Shown here: positions 33,108-43,688 of the stretch, piece by piece
Layout: each line of letters opens with the position of its first letter
How positions within the stretch are numbered: position 1 is the first letter of the stretch
NCBI GenBank assembly: GCA_043228905.1
Contig: JBHGNT010000022.1
Coordinates: 2,232,001-2,296,000 of the forward strand
DNA: 64,000 bases
Source of the DNA: Azolla caroliniana
Taxonomy: Eukaryota; Polypodiophyta
Direction: 5' to 3'
The notes under the pieces: model-generated
The model's input: the letters and a program-made list of their open reading frames with translations, nothing else
Told to the model about the DNA's origin: nothing
Database searches by the model: none
Made by a program: the position numbers and the translations under genes

Positions 33108-33563
33108 TGTTACGGGCATGACCATTTAATATCCTGTGGTGAGAATTTACCGTAGTATTCTATACACGTGGATAAGTGTGAGGGTTAAACGAGAGTGTAA
33201 AGAAGGGGAGGATTACTTTTAATCCTCGGGATTGAGACAACCCATTAGGTCAAGTGTGAACTTGCCTGGGGGCCTTGGGTATCGCTATAAATAAGAGGCC
33301 TAGCTACCCTCATTTGATCATCTTTTTTACTACATCGAGACTCTGCTCTTGTGGTGGGTCAACTCTTGTAGCGAGCGCGCCAACACCAGGTACGAATCGA
33401 CGCCACAACGGTGGTATGGGACGCCGATCGAGGCTCGAGTCCGTCTCGATCCCTTCGCTCGGGGGTGGTCGGGTGGATCGACACCCTTCTTTCTCTTTCT
33501 CCTTTCTATCTATCATTTGTTTATCCTTATCTTAAGCTTACTTTAGTACTTAGATCTCTAATA
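33108..33563 (+). repeat. B2 3' LTR
   Basis: It has the same length (456 bp) and ends as 22,362-22,817, and lies between the purine tract and TSD ATGCC. Confidence 0.92.
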
Positions 33564-33575
33564 ATGCCCATAACA

Positions 33576-34300
33576 TACCGTTTCTGTTTGGGCATACACT
33601 TGGGGACTTTCGATATGAGGTGATCTCGGTGGTGCAGGTGGAGTTGGTTTTGGGGTCTTCTCATGGTTGTTCGTGGGTGCATGTGTGGGTACCCGCAACC
33701 CACTCATCGAATCTTGGAAAGTCATCACTATGGTGCAAGCTTCCATGAATGACCAACACATCTTGGCAATGAGGAAATTTTGGAGCGTCGGGTCAAACAA
33801 ACAGTTGATGAAGTGGCTCATGAAAATTTCATCTATCATTTTATCGTTTGGCTACATCAATGGTGAAGGCTTTTTGTGCGGCATATGTAATCTCTGACTG
33901 TCTCATTCGCTTCTTGCTTGAGGGCGAAAAGTTGGTCAATTGGGTTCCATTTGTTTCCTCTACAAGTGAAGTTGATTAGGAAGTCTTCGATGAGGTATTT
34001 GAAGTCTGTGATGATACCTTCATTTAGGGTTCTGAACCATACTCCTATTTGATCGTCGAGTGTGAGCTCGAAGGTGATCACTTTGGTCATTTCTGTGAGA
34101 GGTTCGTAGGCTCGACACATCTATTTGAACCTCTCTACGTAGTCATAGGCGTCATCGAAACCGAGAAAGCGAGGGGCTAGTTTTGAAATGGAGGCAGTAT
34201 TCCCACTATTGTTAGTGGGGTTTCAGGTGTTGTTAGCAGGCGCTCACTCTTTTTCCATCAATGCCATTCCAAGTTCGGCATTGGGAGGTACTAGGGTCAT
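33576..34300 (-). pseudogene. Element D gag, capsid part
   Basis: Minus-strand frames at 34,120-33,857 and 33,839-33,576 carry a retrotransposon gag domain: PRFLGFDDAYDYVERF just upstream, then TFELTLDDQIGVWFRTLNE, YLIEDFLINFTC and QLFALKQEANETVRDYI. A Pro/Thr-rich hinge follows, before solo LTR B1 interrupts it. The second half is at 20,846-21,526. Confidence 0.75.
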
Positions 34301-34995
34301 TCGATCAAGTGTAGGGCTCGTATTCGTTTGTTCGGGTTGCTCCTTGTTGTAGTCGAGTGTGGGACAGGGCTGAGTTCGTATTCTCGTCGATGCCAATGCG
34401 ATGATGCTTCTAGAAGGTTGAGTTTAGTTTTGAACATCCCAATCCATGAGTATCCTGCCATATCTACGTCAAAGGATTTCGGGTGGTCAGTGTGTTGTCC
34501 CAATGTCGAACTTTGGGCGAGGGTTTGTCGAACTTTGAGGGTTCGGTGAACTTTGATGGTTCGGTGAACTTTGACCTTTCATCGAACTTTTGATCTTTCA
34601 TTCAACTTTGATCTTTCGTCACACTTTGATCTTTCGTCAAAAGTTTGATCTTTTGTCGAACTTTGGGGCAAAAAATTCGAAATTTTTCGGTGCCAACGAT
34701 CGTTTCATGTACAAACAATATGATTGCGATCAGCCTGAATCATGTTGATTCTTCTTACCCTACAATGGCTAGAACTTAACAAGGCTTAGTATTAACTGGA
34801 CGAATAACTTGCTAATGTTTAGGTGATTAAGGGGAGAAAAATAGAACTAAAAAAACAGAAAATAAGCTTAATGAAAACGGGAAATGGTAAGAATTTTAAT
34901 TAACACAAACAGTGGTTTCCCTTTTGATTTCTTCCCTCGTTAAGTGGGTTTCCTACGAGTGTTCATTCGTTTCCCCGGAAACAACGCCAAATAGA
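34301..34995 (-). other. Element D leader with tandem repeats and degenerate primer site
   Basis: At 34,505-34,668 the motif tcgaactttgatctttcg recurs imperfectly about eight times. The rest holds no frame. On the minus strand the sequence next to the LTR reads TTTGGCGTTGTTTCCGGGG (34,992-34,974), a mutated form of the TGGCGCCGTTGCCGGGG-type primer site common in plant gypsy elements. Confidence 0.6.
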
Positions 34996-35560
34996 TGTGT
35001 AAGATCTATGTATCAACGGAGTTAATTGCTCCTTGATGTTGTTTGCGGAGTTTAGACCAGCGTATACCCTTTTGATGGCGAATTGGGTAAAGATGGTTTT
35101 CAAACCCCTTTGAGCCTCACACTCACTTAACGATTAGATAATGATTAAGTATGATATCTCTCTCACTCTTTCAAGTTCGCTCTCATAGATAATAAGAGTA
35201 AAGAATATGTTTATTAACCCTCTTTGCTAAGAGGTCTAACACCAAAAAGGAAGAGTGATTAGTGTTTTCTAACTAAACACTTCACTAATCTCTCTTAAGA
35301 TTAAGGAATACAAGAAGCATGAGAGGAAGTTGTAGCTCTTAATCAAATGGGAGATCGTTACAAATGGAAGAGCCTTTACAAAGACACCACAATGTGGTTT
35401 ATATAGCATTTACATTTAAGGTATGACTCTTTCACACTTGGCCACTCATTAGCTCCCTTTCCTCTTGCCATTCACTCTTCATAGTCCCTTTAGCCATACT
35501 ATGTCCTTGTTGATGCATCCTTATTCATGAACGATTGTGGTGCAATCCAAGCGCTTTACA
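34996..35560 (-). repeat. 5' LTR of element D
   Basis: This is the partner of 2,082-2,644. On the plus strand it runs TGTGTAAGATC..GCGCTTTACA. Confidence 0.75.
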
Positions 35561-35687
35561 TTACACACCCTTTTATGGAAGTCTCCATCTATAAGGGCTA
35601 TTGTGCAACTCCACCCCTCTTGCCCACACAATATGAAGGTTTTGTGTTATTTAGAAAGACCCTATAATGTTTTTGGTCATGACATAC
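35561..35687. other. Short spacer between elements D and E
   Basis: These 127 bp match no element in the window; they may be ancestral DNA. They end in CATAC (35,683-35,687), the likely TSD of E. Confidence 0.4.
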
Positions 35688-36121
35688 TACTGAGAATCAG
35701 GCTCAACTTGTGCAAACACATGCTTATGGAGAAAAGCACAATGTGTGAAGAAGTACGTGGACACGCTTTATTGTAATCGATGTGAATTATCTAGTTACAC
35801 GAAGAACTAGATTGTGTCATGTGTAAATGTGGTCAAAGAATATTAAATATTCTTATGATAGAATCATACTTGAGTGGATGTCACCAACCACATTAGTCCC
35901 TTAAGAACTCATATATAAAGCCCACTTATTCCTTTGTGTTTTGTTGATAATTTTTAGCTGATCAGTATAGTTCTTTTTGTAGTTCATAAGCTATCATCCC
36001 CCTCATGTATTATTAATTTCTAGTTATTCTTTTGTATTCCATCTCTTGCTTGCACTCCAACTATCACACACGCAATATGCTTTTGCACATCGTAACTCTA
36101 AAAGAGTTAGCATTCTTTACA
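35688..36121 (+). repeat. E 5' LTR
   Basis: It ends ..GCATTCTTTACA directly before the primer site TGGTATTAGAGC (36,122-36,133, one change from the iMet consensus). A TATA-like CATATATAAAGC occurs near 35,911. Confidence 0.8.
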
Positions 36122-36289
36122 TGGTATTAGAGCGCGAGGGATAGAGATCCTTCACCAAGCTCTATCATTGATGTTGTGTGAGCAATTGGAGACACCATTT
36201 TGAATAGACTATCATTGTTGTAGTGTTGTTGCATGATAAGAGGTGTATGTCAATGTCGAGGAGCTTACACATCGAGCTAAATTAGCAAG

Positions 36290-37140
36290 ATGAATAGATG
36301 GGTAGCGTGCTTCTGACAAAGAAGTTGAACAGGAACTACTATGCATCTTGGGAGTATAAGGTGCACCAATACCTGGTCGGGCAAGGTTATTGGAGTTATA
36401 TTGATGGTGCTCAAGAAATCATTCTCGATCTTATAAATCCTATCTAACCAACTAGGTAATGTATTTCTTGGCAACATGTGTGCAAGATCATATGTTAAAC
36501 TATATCTGAGACATCTGAGACATGAAGGCCCTGAAGGATGCATGGAGAACTTGAAGTAGATTTTCGTGACTTCAACCATGAGACAGAAACTTCAACTTTG
36601 GTAGGACTTGAACAAAATTCAACAGATAGATATGCCTGCAATGAACTATACCTTAAGATCAAAGACTTGTGGATTCACTTAGCTTTGGGGATTCACTGAG
36701 CTCCACCAAATCTTCCTCAACAACCTTGCACATAAGTATGACACGATAACAACAAGTACAAATCCCTTGAGTTTTTTTTACTTGCAATCCATGTTGATAG
36801 TCGAGGAGAACCATGTGTGGTCGATAAGCGCAACATTTGATGGGAAGATGTTGTATACATAACAAGATCTTGTTCAAGGTCACAATTGTGGAAATTGGGG
36901 GATGAATGGATTAGGGAAGAGGTGGATGAGGTCCATAATAGTTTTAACTCCCCTAAAAAAGGTGGAAGCAATTGAGGGAGTTATGGTAGAAGGGGGAGCT
37001 TCCACTAGCCTACATCAACTCGACAAAACCAACAAATGGAGTGCTAGTATTGCGGAAGGCTTGGCCACTTAGAAACAAAGTGTCATAGAAGAAGAACGAC
37101 TCAACCACTTCTCCTTGAAAACAAATGAATTATGTTGCGA
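36290..37140 (+). pseudogene. Copia E gag
   Basis: Broken frames on the plus strand encode TKKLNRNYYASWEYKVHQYL (36,316 onward), a family-typical copia gag start, followed by GQGYWSYIDGAQE. A zinc knuckle reads YCGRLGHLETKCHRR near 37,055-37,095, with its first Cys preceding a stop. Numerous stops and shifts are present. Confidence 0.7.
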
Positions 37141-38225
37141 TGGTTGGCCAAGAGAACAAGAGCTAATGTTTGTTATGCAACATAAGGTAAACATCATGAC
37201 AATCAGCACTTTTGAGCCTAATGATGTGTGGTTCCTGGACTCAAGAGCATAAAATCACATAATGGTTGACAGAGAGAACAAAGAGCTAATGTTTGTCATG
37301 CAACATAAGGTAAACATCATGACAATGAGCACTTTTGAACCTAATGATGTTTGGTTCCTAGACTCAAGAGCATAAAATCACATGATGAGGCATATAAAAC
37401 AGTTCATGAATCTAAGGGATCCTAATAGACTTGGTGTAGTGGAGATCGATGATCATTACACACACATGATTGAGCACATTGGAGATGTGGCATTTAGGAA
37501 TCACAACAACATGGGCAAGGAATGTAAGTACAATTCAACCAAGCATGTTGCTTCATTGAGGATAAGGGCTAGCTTATTGCTCATGCAATATGAGAAGGTC
37601 CCATGTTTATCCTTGGTGTCAATTATGATATCAAGTTGTAGCACAAGAGGGTTGGTCACGTAAACCTTGGTAAAATCCAATTGATGCAATTGAAAGGAGT
37701 TGTCCATAACTTGTCACAATTTAAAAATCTTGACAACATATGCGAGGCGTGCTAGCTAGGAAATTAACATGGGCATCCGTTCCCAAGCGAGAGGAATGAG
37801 AGTAAAGGCTTGGGCAATGTCATCCACTCATATGTATGGGGTTGACGCAGAACAAGAGAATCAATGGGTGCAGGTACTTTGATATCTTCATCAATGATTA
37901 TTTGCAACATACTTGAATATCTTGATAAAAAAGAGAAGTGAGGTCTTCTCTCACTTTCTCAAGTTAAAGAGTGGTGGGGAAAATGAGATGAATCACAACA
38001 TTCAATTCTTATGGTCTGATGGTGGTGGAAGAATCTCACAATTCTTGACATGGCTAACGCCAAACATGCCAAAGGTAAATTCGGATCGAGGCAATAGTCG
38101 CGATTGTATATCTCATCAATGGGTGCACAAAGAAGGGTTTCCACGATGTGACCCCTCACAAAAAGTATTTCAGGAGAAAGCTAGTCCTTCTGTATATGAT
38201 GATTTTTGGCAGTATTGCATTTCTT
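37141..38225 (+). pseudogene. Copia E protease and integrase
   Basis: The protease-site codons NDVWFLDSRA occur twice, because a ~116-bp segment is tandemly duplicated (about 37,150-37,265 and 37,266-37,381). Both copies have DSGA mutated to DSRA. Integrase text follows: HPFPSERNES, a degenerate VHSYVWG, WSDGGGRISQFLTWL and VFQEKASPSVY. Stops are common. G2 interrupts it at about 38,226. Confidence 0.7.
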
Positions 38226-39260
38226 CACGTTGTTGTGAAGTATGAAAGCTTCACATTAAAAGTCTACAATAAGATAAATACGTAATGAAAATAAAATAAA
38301 CCTTTATAATGTTAATAACATACTATGATAATATTATACATTATATGTAGAGACAAAAATATATATATCTATTATATTACATGGACAAGAGAGGACTTGA
38401 ACTAGTAAACCCTACCTTATGACACTCAAAGGTTACCATTTACAAAATACTAATAATTTACAAAATAATATATGATTTGAAGTAGTATTTTATAGTCTAA
38501 ACCATGTAGCAAATTACATGGGCAAACGAGGACTTGAACCAAAAACCTTAACCTTATGGCGGTCAAACCTTACCATTTAGACTATACATATAATGTATAT
38601 AATATGCGTCTTGTTTTCATTTGAAGTAGTATTATATGGTTTAAACCATCAAACGTGCTACATGTCCACCATATAGCACACATGCAAGAGCCTCTCTGCA
38701 TGTGCGCCACATGGCCCACATGTAGAACCATCTCTTCCCTATAAAAGGAGACGGAAGTATAGACAAAAGAACCCAAGAAATAAGATTGAGAGGATTATAT
38801 TGGATCTAGAGAAAGATATATTATAATAGAGAAAGAGGGAGAAAAAGGCATCTTCAAGAGAGAACTAGCTTGGTGGTTGTGGTCCTCAACGCGCAACGGA
38901 AGGGCGGTGGTTCGAGTCTTATACTGGTCGAGAGATTGAAGGGAAGACTATGGTCTACTACTAAGAAAGAGGAAGGTGGTTACCTTGCGAGACAAGAATA
39001 ATTGAAGGTTCAACGACGCTTGCGACCATTTTGTAACTCTTTCATGAAAATGATTATAAATTTCATACATTTCTCAAATATTATTTTATACCTTATCTTG
39101 TCATATCTTATATTCCTTAAAAATCCTATCTTGTCATATCTTATTGATCTCTATTCACTCCAACTCTACTCTTTCGTCTCTTCTGTCCATAATCCCAACG
39201 ATTCCTTCCTCACTTTCACGTTATCTTTTGTCTGCGCAATGCTACGCTTCTAGGAGAGCC
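38226..39260 (+). repeat. G2: LTR-like insertion with tRNA-like segments
   Basis: It separates integrase codons of E. It holds two antisense tRNA-like copies (about 38,378-38,450 and 38,508-38,585), a TATA box CCTATAAAAGGAG at about 38,739-38,751, and a sense tRNA-like pair: A box TAGCTTGGTGG 38,866-38,876 and B box GGTTCGAGTC 38,909-38,918, 43 nt apart. The end positions are approximate and no TSD was resolved. It resembles a solo LTR of a gypsy family like A or G. Confidence 0.55.
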
Positions 39261-39498
39261 ACGTCACAACAACGTACTCAATGAAAAGCAAAGAAACTTA
39301 ATCTAGAGTTAGAGAAGATGGTTCTCGTTGGTTACTCAGTTGAGCAAAAGGGTATAAGTGTTTTAACCTATCATTTGGTAGTCACAAATAAGCTGAGATG
39401 CGGTAGTCGATAAGGTGGCATCATGGTATGGCTTGACATTATTGACCCCTATTATTCTCGAGACAAACAAATCTCATTCAAATTTCAAGAGTGAAGAA
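39261..39498 (+). pseudogene. Copia E integrase C-terminus
   Basis: The codons LNLELEKMVLVGYSVEQKG match the copia block KLDxKAEKCILVGYSxEQKG seen in copia C near 19,205-19,250. The text runs to KSHSNFKSEE, where F is inserted. The last 43 bases are repeated after F. Confidence 0.7.
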
Positions 39499-40223
39499 TG
39501 TTAGGAAACAGGTCCCTCGGCCGAATCCGAATGTGGAGTACCCGGCAACGGAAGACCTGGTGAGAACCGGATGACGAGTACCCGGAAACGGAAGACCCGG
39601 AGAGAACCGGATGTGGAGTACCCGGCAACGGAAGAACCGGTGAGAACCGGATGACGAGTATCCGGCAACGGAAGACCCAGTGAGAACCGGATGTGGAGTA
39701 CCCGACAACGGAAGACCCGGTGAGAATCGGATGACGAGTACCCGGCAAGGAAGACCCGGTGAGAACCTCTCATCAGATGGAAGGGACATATATGTAAATA
39801 TGTTCCAGAGAGCCCACTGGGGCTATATTTGTAAATAGCCCGAAAGTCATATTAGTATAAATATGACCAAGGGCAAACCTAATAGTTATGATGATAGAGT
39901 TATTGGTGTAACGACTGTACAGAGAGAGAGACAGAGAGAGCGATACAGAGCATGCCTCTGTTGTAGCCGCCGCTAGGCGAAGATTGTGAGCAAGAGGTCG
40001 TTGCCTTTGTGCTCCCTGTTGTATTACTTTATAGAGTGATAGTTTGGAGTCTGTGGACTCCCGTGGTTTTTCCCTCTCAGGGTTTTCCACGTTAATATCC
40101 TATGTATTCTTTTTCTGTTTTGTCGACTTATCTCCATTCCCATTTCGTCTGTGTTTTGATTGTCATCAAGTGATCTACGCTTCGGTTGTGGCCGGAGATT
40201 AATCCACGCATTTCACGTCAAAC
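39499..40223 (+). repeat. F 5' LTR
   Basis: It begins TGTTAGGAAACAGG and ends ..TTTCACGTCAAAC (CA at 40,219-40,220 may be the true end). A TATA-like GTATAAATATGACC lies at about 39,855. It is about 150 bp longer than its partner because of the tandem repeat array. Confidence 0.9.
39531..39769 (+). repeat. 40-bp minisatellite in the F 5' LTR
   Basis: Six units begin at 39,531, 39,571, 39,611, 39,651, 39,691 and 39,731. They alternate between ATGTGG and ATGACG starts, an 80-bp higher-order period. The core is GTACCCGGCAACGGAAGACC followed by CGGTGAGAACCGG. The 3' LTR has only about two shortened units. Confidence 0.95.
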
Positions 40224-40235
40224 TGGTATCAGAGC
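40224..40235 (+). other. F primer-binding site
   Basis: TGGTATCAGAGC, complementary to tRNA-iMet, directly follows the LTR. Confidence 0.92.
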
Positions 40236-40251
40236 GAAACAGCACAGAAAA

Positions 40252-41112
40252 ATGGATGATTCGTTGGGAGGCATGTTCAAGCTCACTGGCTCCAACTATT
40301 CAGTGTGGAAGTCGAAGATGAGGGACATGCTCGTGGTTAAAGATCTTTGGTTGCCGGTTCAGTTCGGGGACAAGAGACCGGACAAAATCGATGCCACGAT
40401 ATGGGAGGTGATGCACATGAAGACAATGGCGTACATACGGTGTTTCATCGACATGAGTCTATACAACAACTTCAATGAAGAGAGCAAGGCTCATGAGCTC
40501 TGGGAGAAGATCGGCATTATGTTTCAGAACAAAAATGTTGTTAATCAGGTTTCGGTATTTCGGAAGCTAGTAAGACTCCGGTACCAAGATGGGTCCAACA
40601 TGGCGGAGCACATGAATTCCTTCCAGGGGCTGATCCACCAGGAAACATCATTGGAAGTACCTCTCGCCGATGAGGTACTAGCACTACTCGTACTCGATTC
40701 CCTCCCAAATAGCTGGGAGACGTTGGTTGTCATTTTGGGCAACGCCGGGCCGGAAGGGAAACGGTTATCCCTGGCAAGAGTGAAGTCGAGCTTGCTAGAT
40801 GAGGAGGCGCGTCAGAAAGACAAGGATACGAACTTCGACTCCAAAGCACTCATTACCGAATCGGAACGTGGAAGACAAAGGAACCGTAGTCCCTAGAACC
40901 AGGAGAAGTCGGGGACACGGTGAAATTCAAGGGGGAGGCCTACCTGCTTCTATTGCGGCAAGTCGGGACACTTCCAAAATAACTGTCGGCACTTCCGAAA
41001 AGACAAGGAAACCGATGGTACCGATTCGAAGCTGACACCGGATTGGAACGGTAAAGACCAGAGGGGAACGGACCGGAAGGGAACGACGGAAATCGCGGCA
41101 AGTGAAGAAGAG
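40252..41112 (+). pseudogene. Copia F gag
   Basis: ATG at 40,252 starts MDDSLGGMFKLTGSNYSVWK, the copia gag_pre signature, continuing through a UBN2-like capsid region (VVNQVSVFRKLVRLRYQDG). Stops TAG at 40,894 and TGA at 40,921 precede the zinc knuckle CFYCGKSGHFQNNC (near 40,960). All parts share one frame, so gag and pol formed a single polyprotein before the stops arose. Confidence 0.88.
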
Positions 41113-42720
41113 TTGATGCTCATCACCGAGGAGAGTGAGCTAAACCTTCCCGGCAACGAGATGAACTGGGTGGTCGACTCCGGAGCGTCATTCCACCTTA
41201 CCTCGGACCGGAAATGCTTCTCATCCTACTCAGCCGGTGATCACGGTTGTGTCCAGATGGGGAATGAAGGTACATGCCGAATTGTCGGCATAGGAGACGT
41301 GTGGTTGACAACACCAACCAGATGCAAGCTGCTGCTGAAGGATGTCCGACACGTTCCGGAGGTTCGTCTGAACCTAATATCAGTCGGTTGGCTAGATGAT
41401 GAAGGCTACACGGGTAGCATCCGGAACGGTGTCATGAAGTTTAGCAAAGGGAGCCTGATTGTGGCTCGGGCCCGGAAGGTCAACACGCTGTACCTGATGA
41501 ATGCTCGGTTATGCCCGGAAGAAGTGAACGTGGCTTCTGACACTGCCAGTGAGTTGTGGCACAAGAGGCTGTGTCACATGAGCAAGAAGGGGATGAAGAG
41601 GCTTGCAAACGACAACCTCATTCCAGTGAAGAACATGCACTTGGAGAAGTGCACTAATTTTCTGACCGGTAAACAAAACCAGACCTCCTTCTGATCGAGG
41701 CCACCGATGAGACGTAATGCACCACTGGAGTTGGTGCATACTGATGTATGTCAAGTGGACACGAAGTCACATGCCAGATCGCAGTACTTCGTGACATTCA
41801 TAGATGACCACAGCCGGAAGCTGTGGGCCACACCATTGAAGACGAAGGATCAGGTGCTATCTGTCTTCAAAGAGCTCCACGCGAGAGTGGAAAGAGAAAC
41901 CGGCCGGAAGCTGAAGGCGGTTCGAGCAAATAACGGAGGTGAATATCGGGGGCAGTTCGAGGAGTACTTCCGCTCGAAGGGAATCTGGCTCGAATTTACC
42001 GTGCCGAAGATGCCGGAACTAAACGGGCTAGCCGAGAGGATGAACCGGACCATAATGGAGAGGGTCCAGAGTATGCTAGCACATGCTAAGCTACCCAAGA
42101 AGTTTTGGGCTGAGGCGCTGTCGACAGCAACGTATGTGATAAACAAATCACCCTCAATGCCCTTGGATGGAGACACACCGCAAAAGGTGTGGACTGGTAA
42201 GGAAGTGTCCTACCGGCATCTGAAAGTGTTCGGGTGTCTCGCATACGTGCATGTTGCTAAGGACCAGAGAGGAAAGTTGGATCCAAAGACCCGGCCATGC
42301 ATATTCCTCGGATACGGCGATGATGAGTTGGACTACCGAGTGTGGGATCCGGTTGACAAGAAGGCTTTCCGGAGCCGAGATATTATCTTCATGGAGGACA
42401 AGACTCTTGCCGACTGGGAGTCGGAGAAGAAGATAATGAACTCCGATGAGATTTGGACACACCTGGCTAAGAGCCGGTTGACACTCGAGGAACCAGCCGA
42501 TTACGGTGAGGATACCGAACCAGCAGAAGAAGAATTAGAGGAAGCTGAAATCGGAACCGGCCAAGACCCCGAATTCGATTCGGATGAAGAACAAATAGTG
42601 GAGCCGGTTGCCGAAGGCCAAAGACGGAGATATCCTCACACAGAGAGAAGGCCCCCCCGGAGATTTCCGAATGCAGAGCATGTGCTGTTGACCGATGAGG
42701 GAGAGCCGGAAAGCTTCGAA
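41113..42720 (+). pseudogene. Copia F protease and integrase
   Basis: The protease site NWVVDSGASFHLTS is intact. The pre-integrase block LWHKRLCHMSKKGMKRL is followed by KCTNFLTGKQ, in which the second zinc Cys appears as Phe, and by TGA at 41,692. The integrase core has ELVHTDVC (first Asp) and AERMNRTIMERVQSML (Glu). The second Asp position reads VRANNGGEY, so the catalytic residue is Asn. FGCLAYVHV and CIFLGYGDDELDYRVWDP follow. An acidic linker then leads to RT. Confidence 0.88.
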
Positions 42721-43688
42721 GAAGCGAAGGATGACACCCACACCCGCAAATGGTTAAGTACCATGCAGGATGAGATGGATTTCCTGCATGAGAACCATAC
42801 GTACGAATTGGTGGAGTTGCCGAAAGAAAAGCGGGCACTCCGAAATAAGTGGGTGTACAAGTTGAAATCGGGAGATGTCGGCAAACCCCCGAGATACAAA
42901 GCCAGGATCATGGTGAAGGGGTTCCAGCAGAAGAAGGGTGTGGACTTCGACGAGATATTTGCCCCCGTAGTAAAGATGACTTCCATCCGAACGGTGCTGA
43001 GCATAGTGGCAAGCATGGACCTCGAGGTAGAGCATCTGGATGTGAAGACAACATTCCTTCACGGTGACCTCGAAGAGGAGATCTACATGCAACAACTAGA
43101 AGGATTCGTGGAGAAAGGGAAGGAGCACCTGGTTTGCCAGTTGAAGAAGAGCCTGTACGGACTGAAGCAGGCTCCCCGACAATGGTACCGGAAGTTTGAC
43201 TCCTTCATCACCGACTAAGGGTATCACAAAACGCAAACTGATCACTGCGTGTTTGTAAAGAAGTTCGAAGGAGGCGACTTCCTGATACTCCTTCTGTACG
43301 TGGACGACATGTTGATCGTCGGACGGGACCAAGACAAAATACGGATGTTGAAGAAGGCTCTAAACAGAACTTTCTCAATGAAAGAATTGGGCCCGGCAAG
43401 ACAGATACTGGGGATGCACATCATCCGGAATCGGTCAAAGAAGCAATTGTGGTTGTCACAGGAGCAATTGTGGTTGACAAAGGTGCTTTAGCGGTTCAAC
43501 ATGTTAGAAGAAAAACCGGTCGGATCGATACTCTTGGCGAACTGCAGATTATCCGGTAAGCAAAGCCTAAAGATGAAAGCAGAGAAGGCTAATATGATGA
43601 AGGTTCCATATGCCTCTGACGTCGGGAGCTTGATGTACGCAATGGTGTGTACTCGGCCGGATATTGGATATGCAGTCGGAGTGGTGAG
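42721..43688 (+). pseudogene. Copia F reverse transcriptase
   Basis: The codons WVYKLKSGDVGKPPRYKAR, VDFDEIFAPVVKMTSIR, LDVKTTFLHGDLEEEIYM and SLYGLKQAPRQWYRKF mark RT. TAA at 43,216 interrupts it, then LILLLYVDDMLIVG has the intact YVDD site. TAG at 43,489 follows. RNase H begins with SLMYAMVCTRPDIGYAVGVV and is cut by A3 at 43,689. All pieces are in one frame. Confidence 0.9.

Larger units (their letters stand above)
22362..33563 (+). mobile_element. B2: near-complete plus-strand Ty3/gypsy chromovirus
   Basis: LTRs of 456 bp each (22,362-22,817 and 33,108-33,563) differ at about a dozen positions by eye. The TSD ATGCC is exact (22,357-22,361 and 33,564-33,568). A primer-site-like TGGTATCCGATTG follows the 5' LTR, and the purine tract AAAGAGGGGGAGTA precedes the 3' LTR. 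Order: long leader (with LINE insertion), gag-protease, RT-RNase H, integrase. It is inserted into an LTR of its own family in opposite orientation. Confidence 0.92.
21527..33575 (-). repeat. B1: minus-strand solo LTR of family B, split by two insertions
   Basis: Its parts are 21,527-21,916, 22,302-22,356 (plus the shared TSD) and 33,569-33,575. Joined, they form one family-B LTR in reverse orientation with ends TGTTAGAG.. and ..CATAACA on the plus strand. The flanks TACGG (21,522-21,526) and TACCG (33,576-33,580) look like a TSD with one change. It interrupts element D gag. B2 landed about a dozen bases from the LTR's own 5' end. Confidence 0.75.
2082..35560 (-). mobile_element. Element D: old minus-strand gag-protease LTR retrotransposon hosting a nest
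   Basis: Two related LTRs of about 565 bp (2,082-2,644 and 34,996-35,560) bound it in the same minus orientation. Inside the high-coordinate LTR, on the minus strand, is a degenerate primer-binding site starting TGGCGTTGTT (34,990 downward). Inside the low-coordinate LTR is a purine tract (minus strand GGAGGGGA) next to the TGT terminus. Gag pieces lie at 33,576-34,300 and 20,846-21,526, and protease at 4,540-5,289; they collate only after later insertions are removed. No reverse transcriptase or integrase was recognised in the remaining internal DNA, so D may be a non-autonomous gag-bearing element, or pol may have decayed. No clear TSD was found. Confidence 0.7.

Noticed and set aside
38866-38935. 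A functional tRNA gene
   Set aside because: A and B boxes fit, but acceptor and T stems do not pair well, and no convincing anticodon stem-loop is formed. Kept only as tRNA-like.
39478-39789. Minus-strand repeat protein in three frames
   Set aside because: It translates the 40-bp minisatellite in the F LTR. Similar peptides appear in all frames, so it is not a gene.
42467-43095. Minus-strand ORFs of 110-126 codons opposite copia F pol
   Set aside because: Antisense shadows of the RT frame, with no recognisable content.
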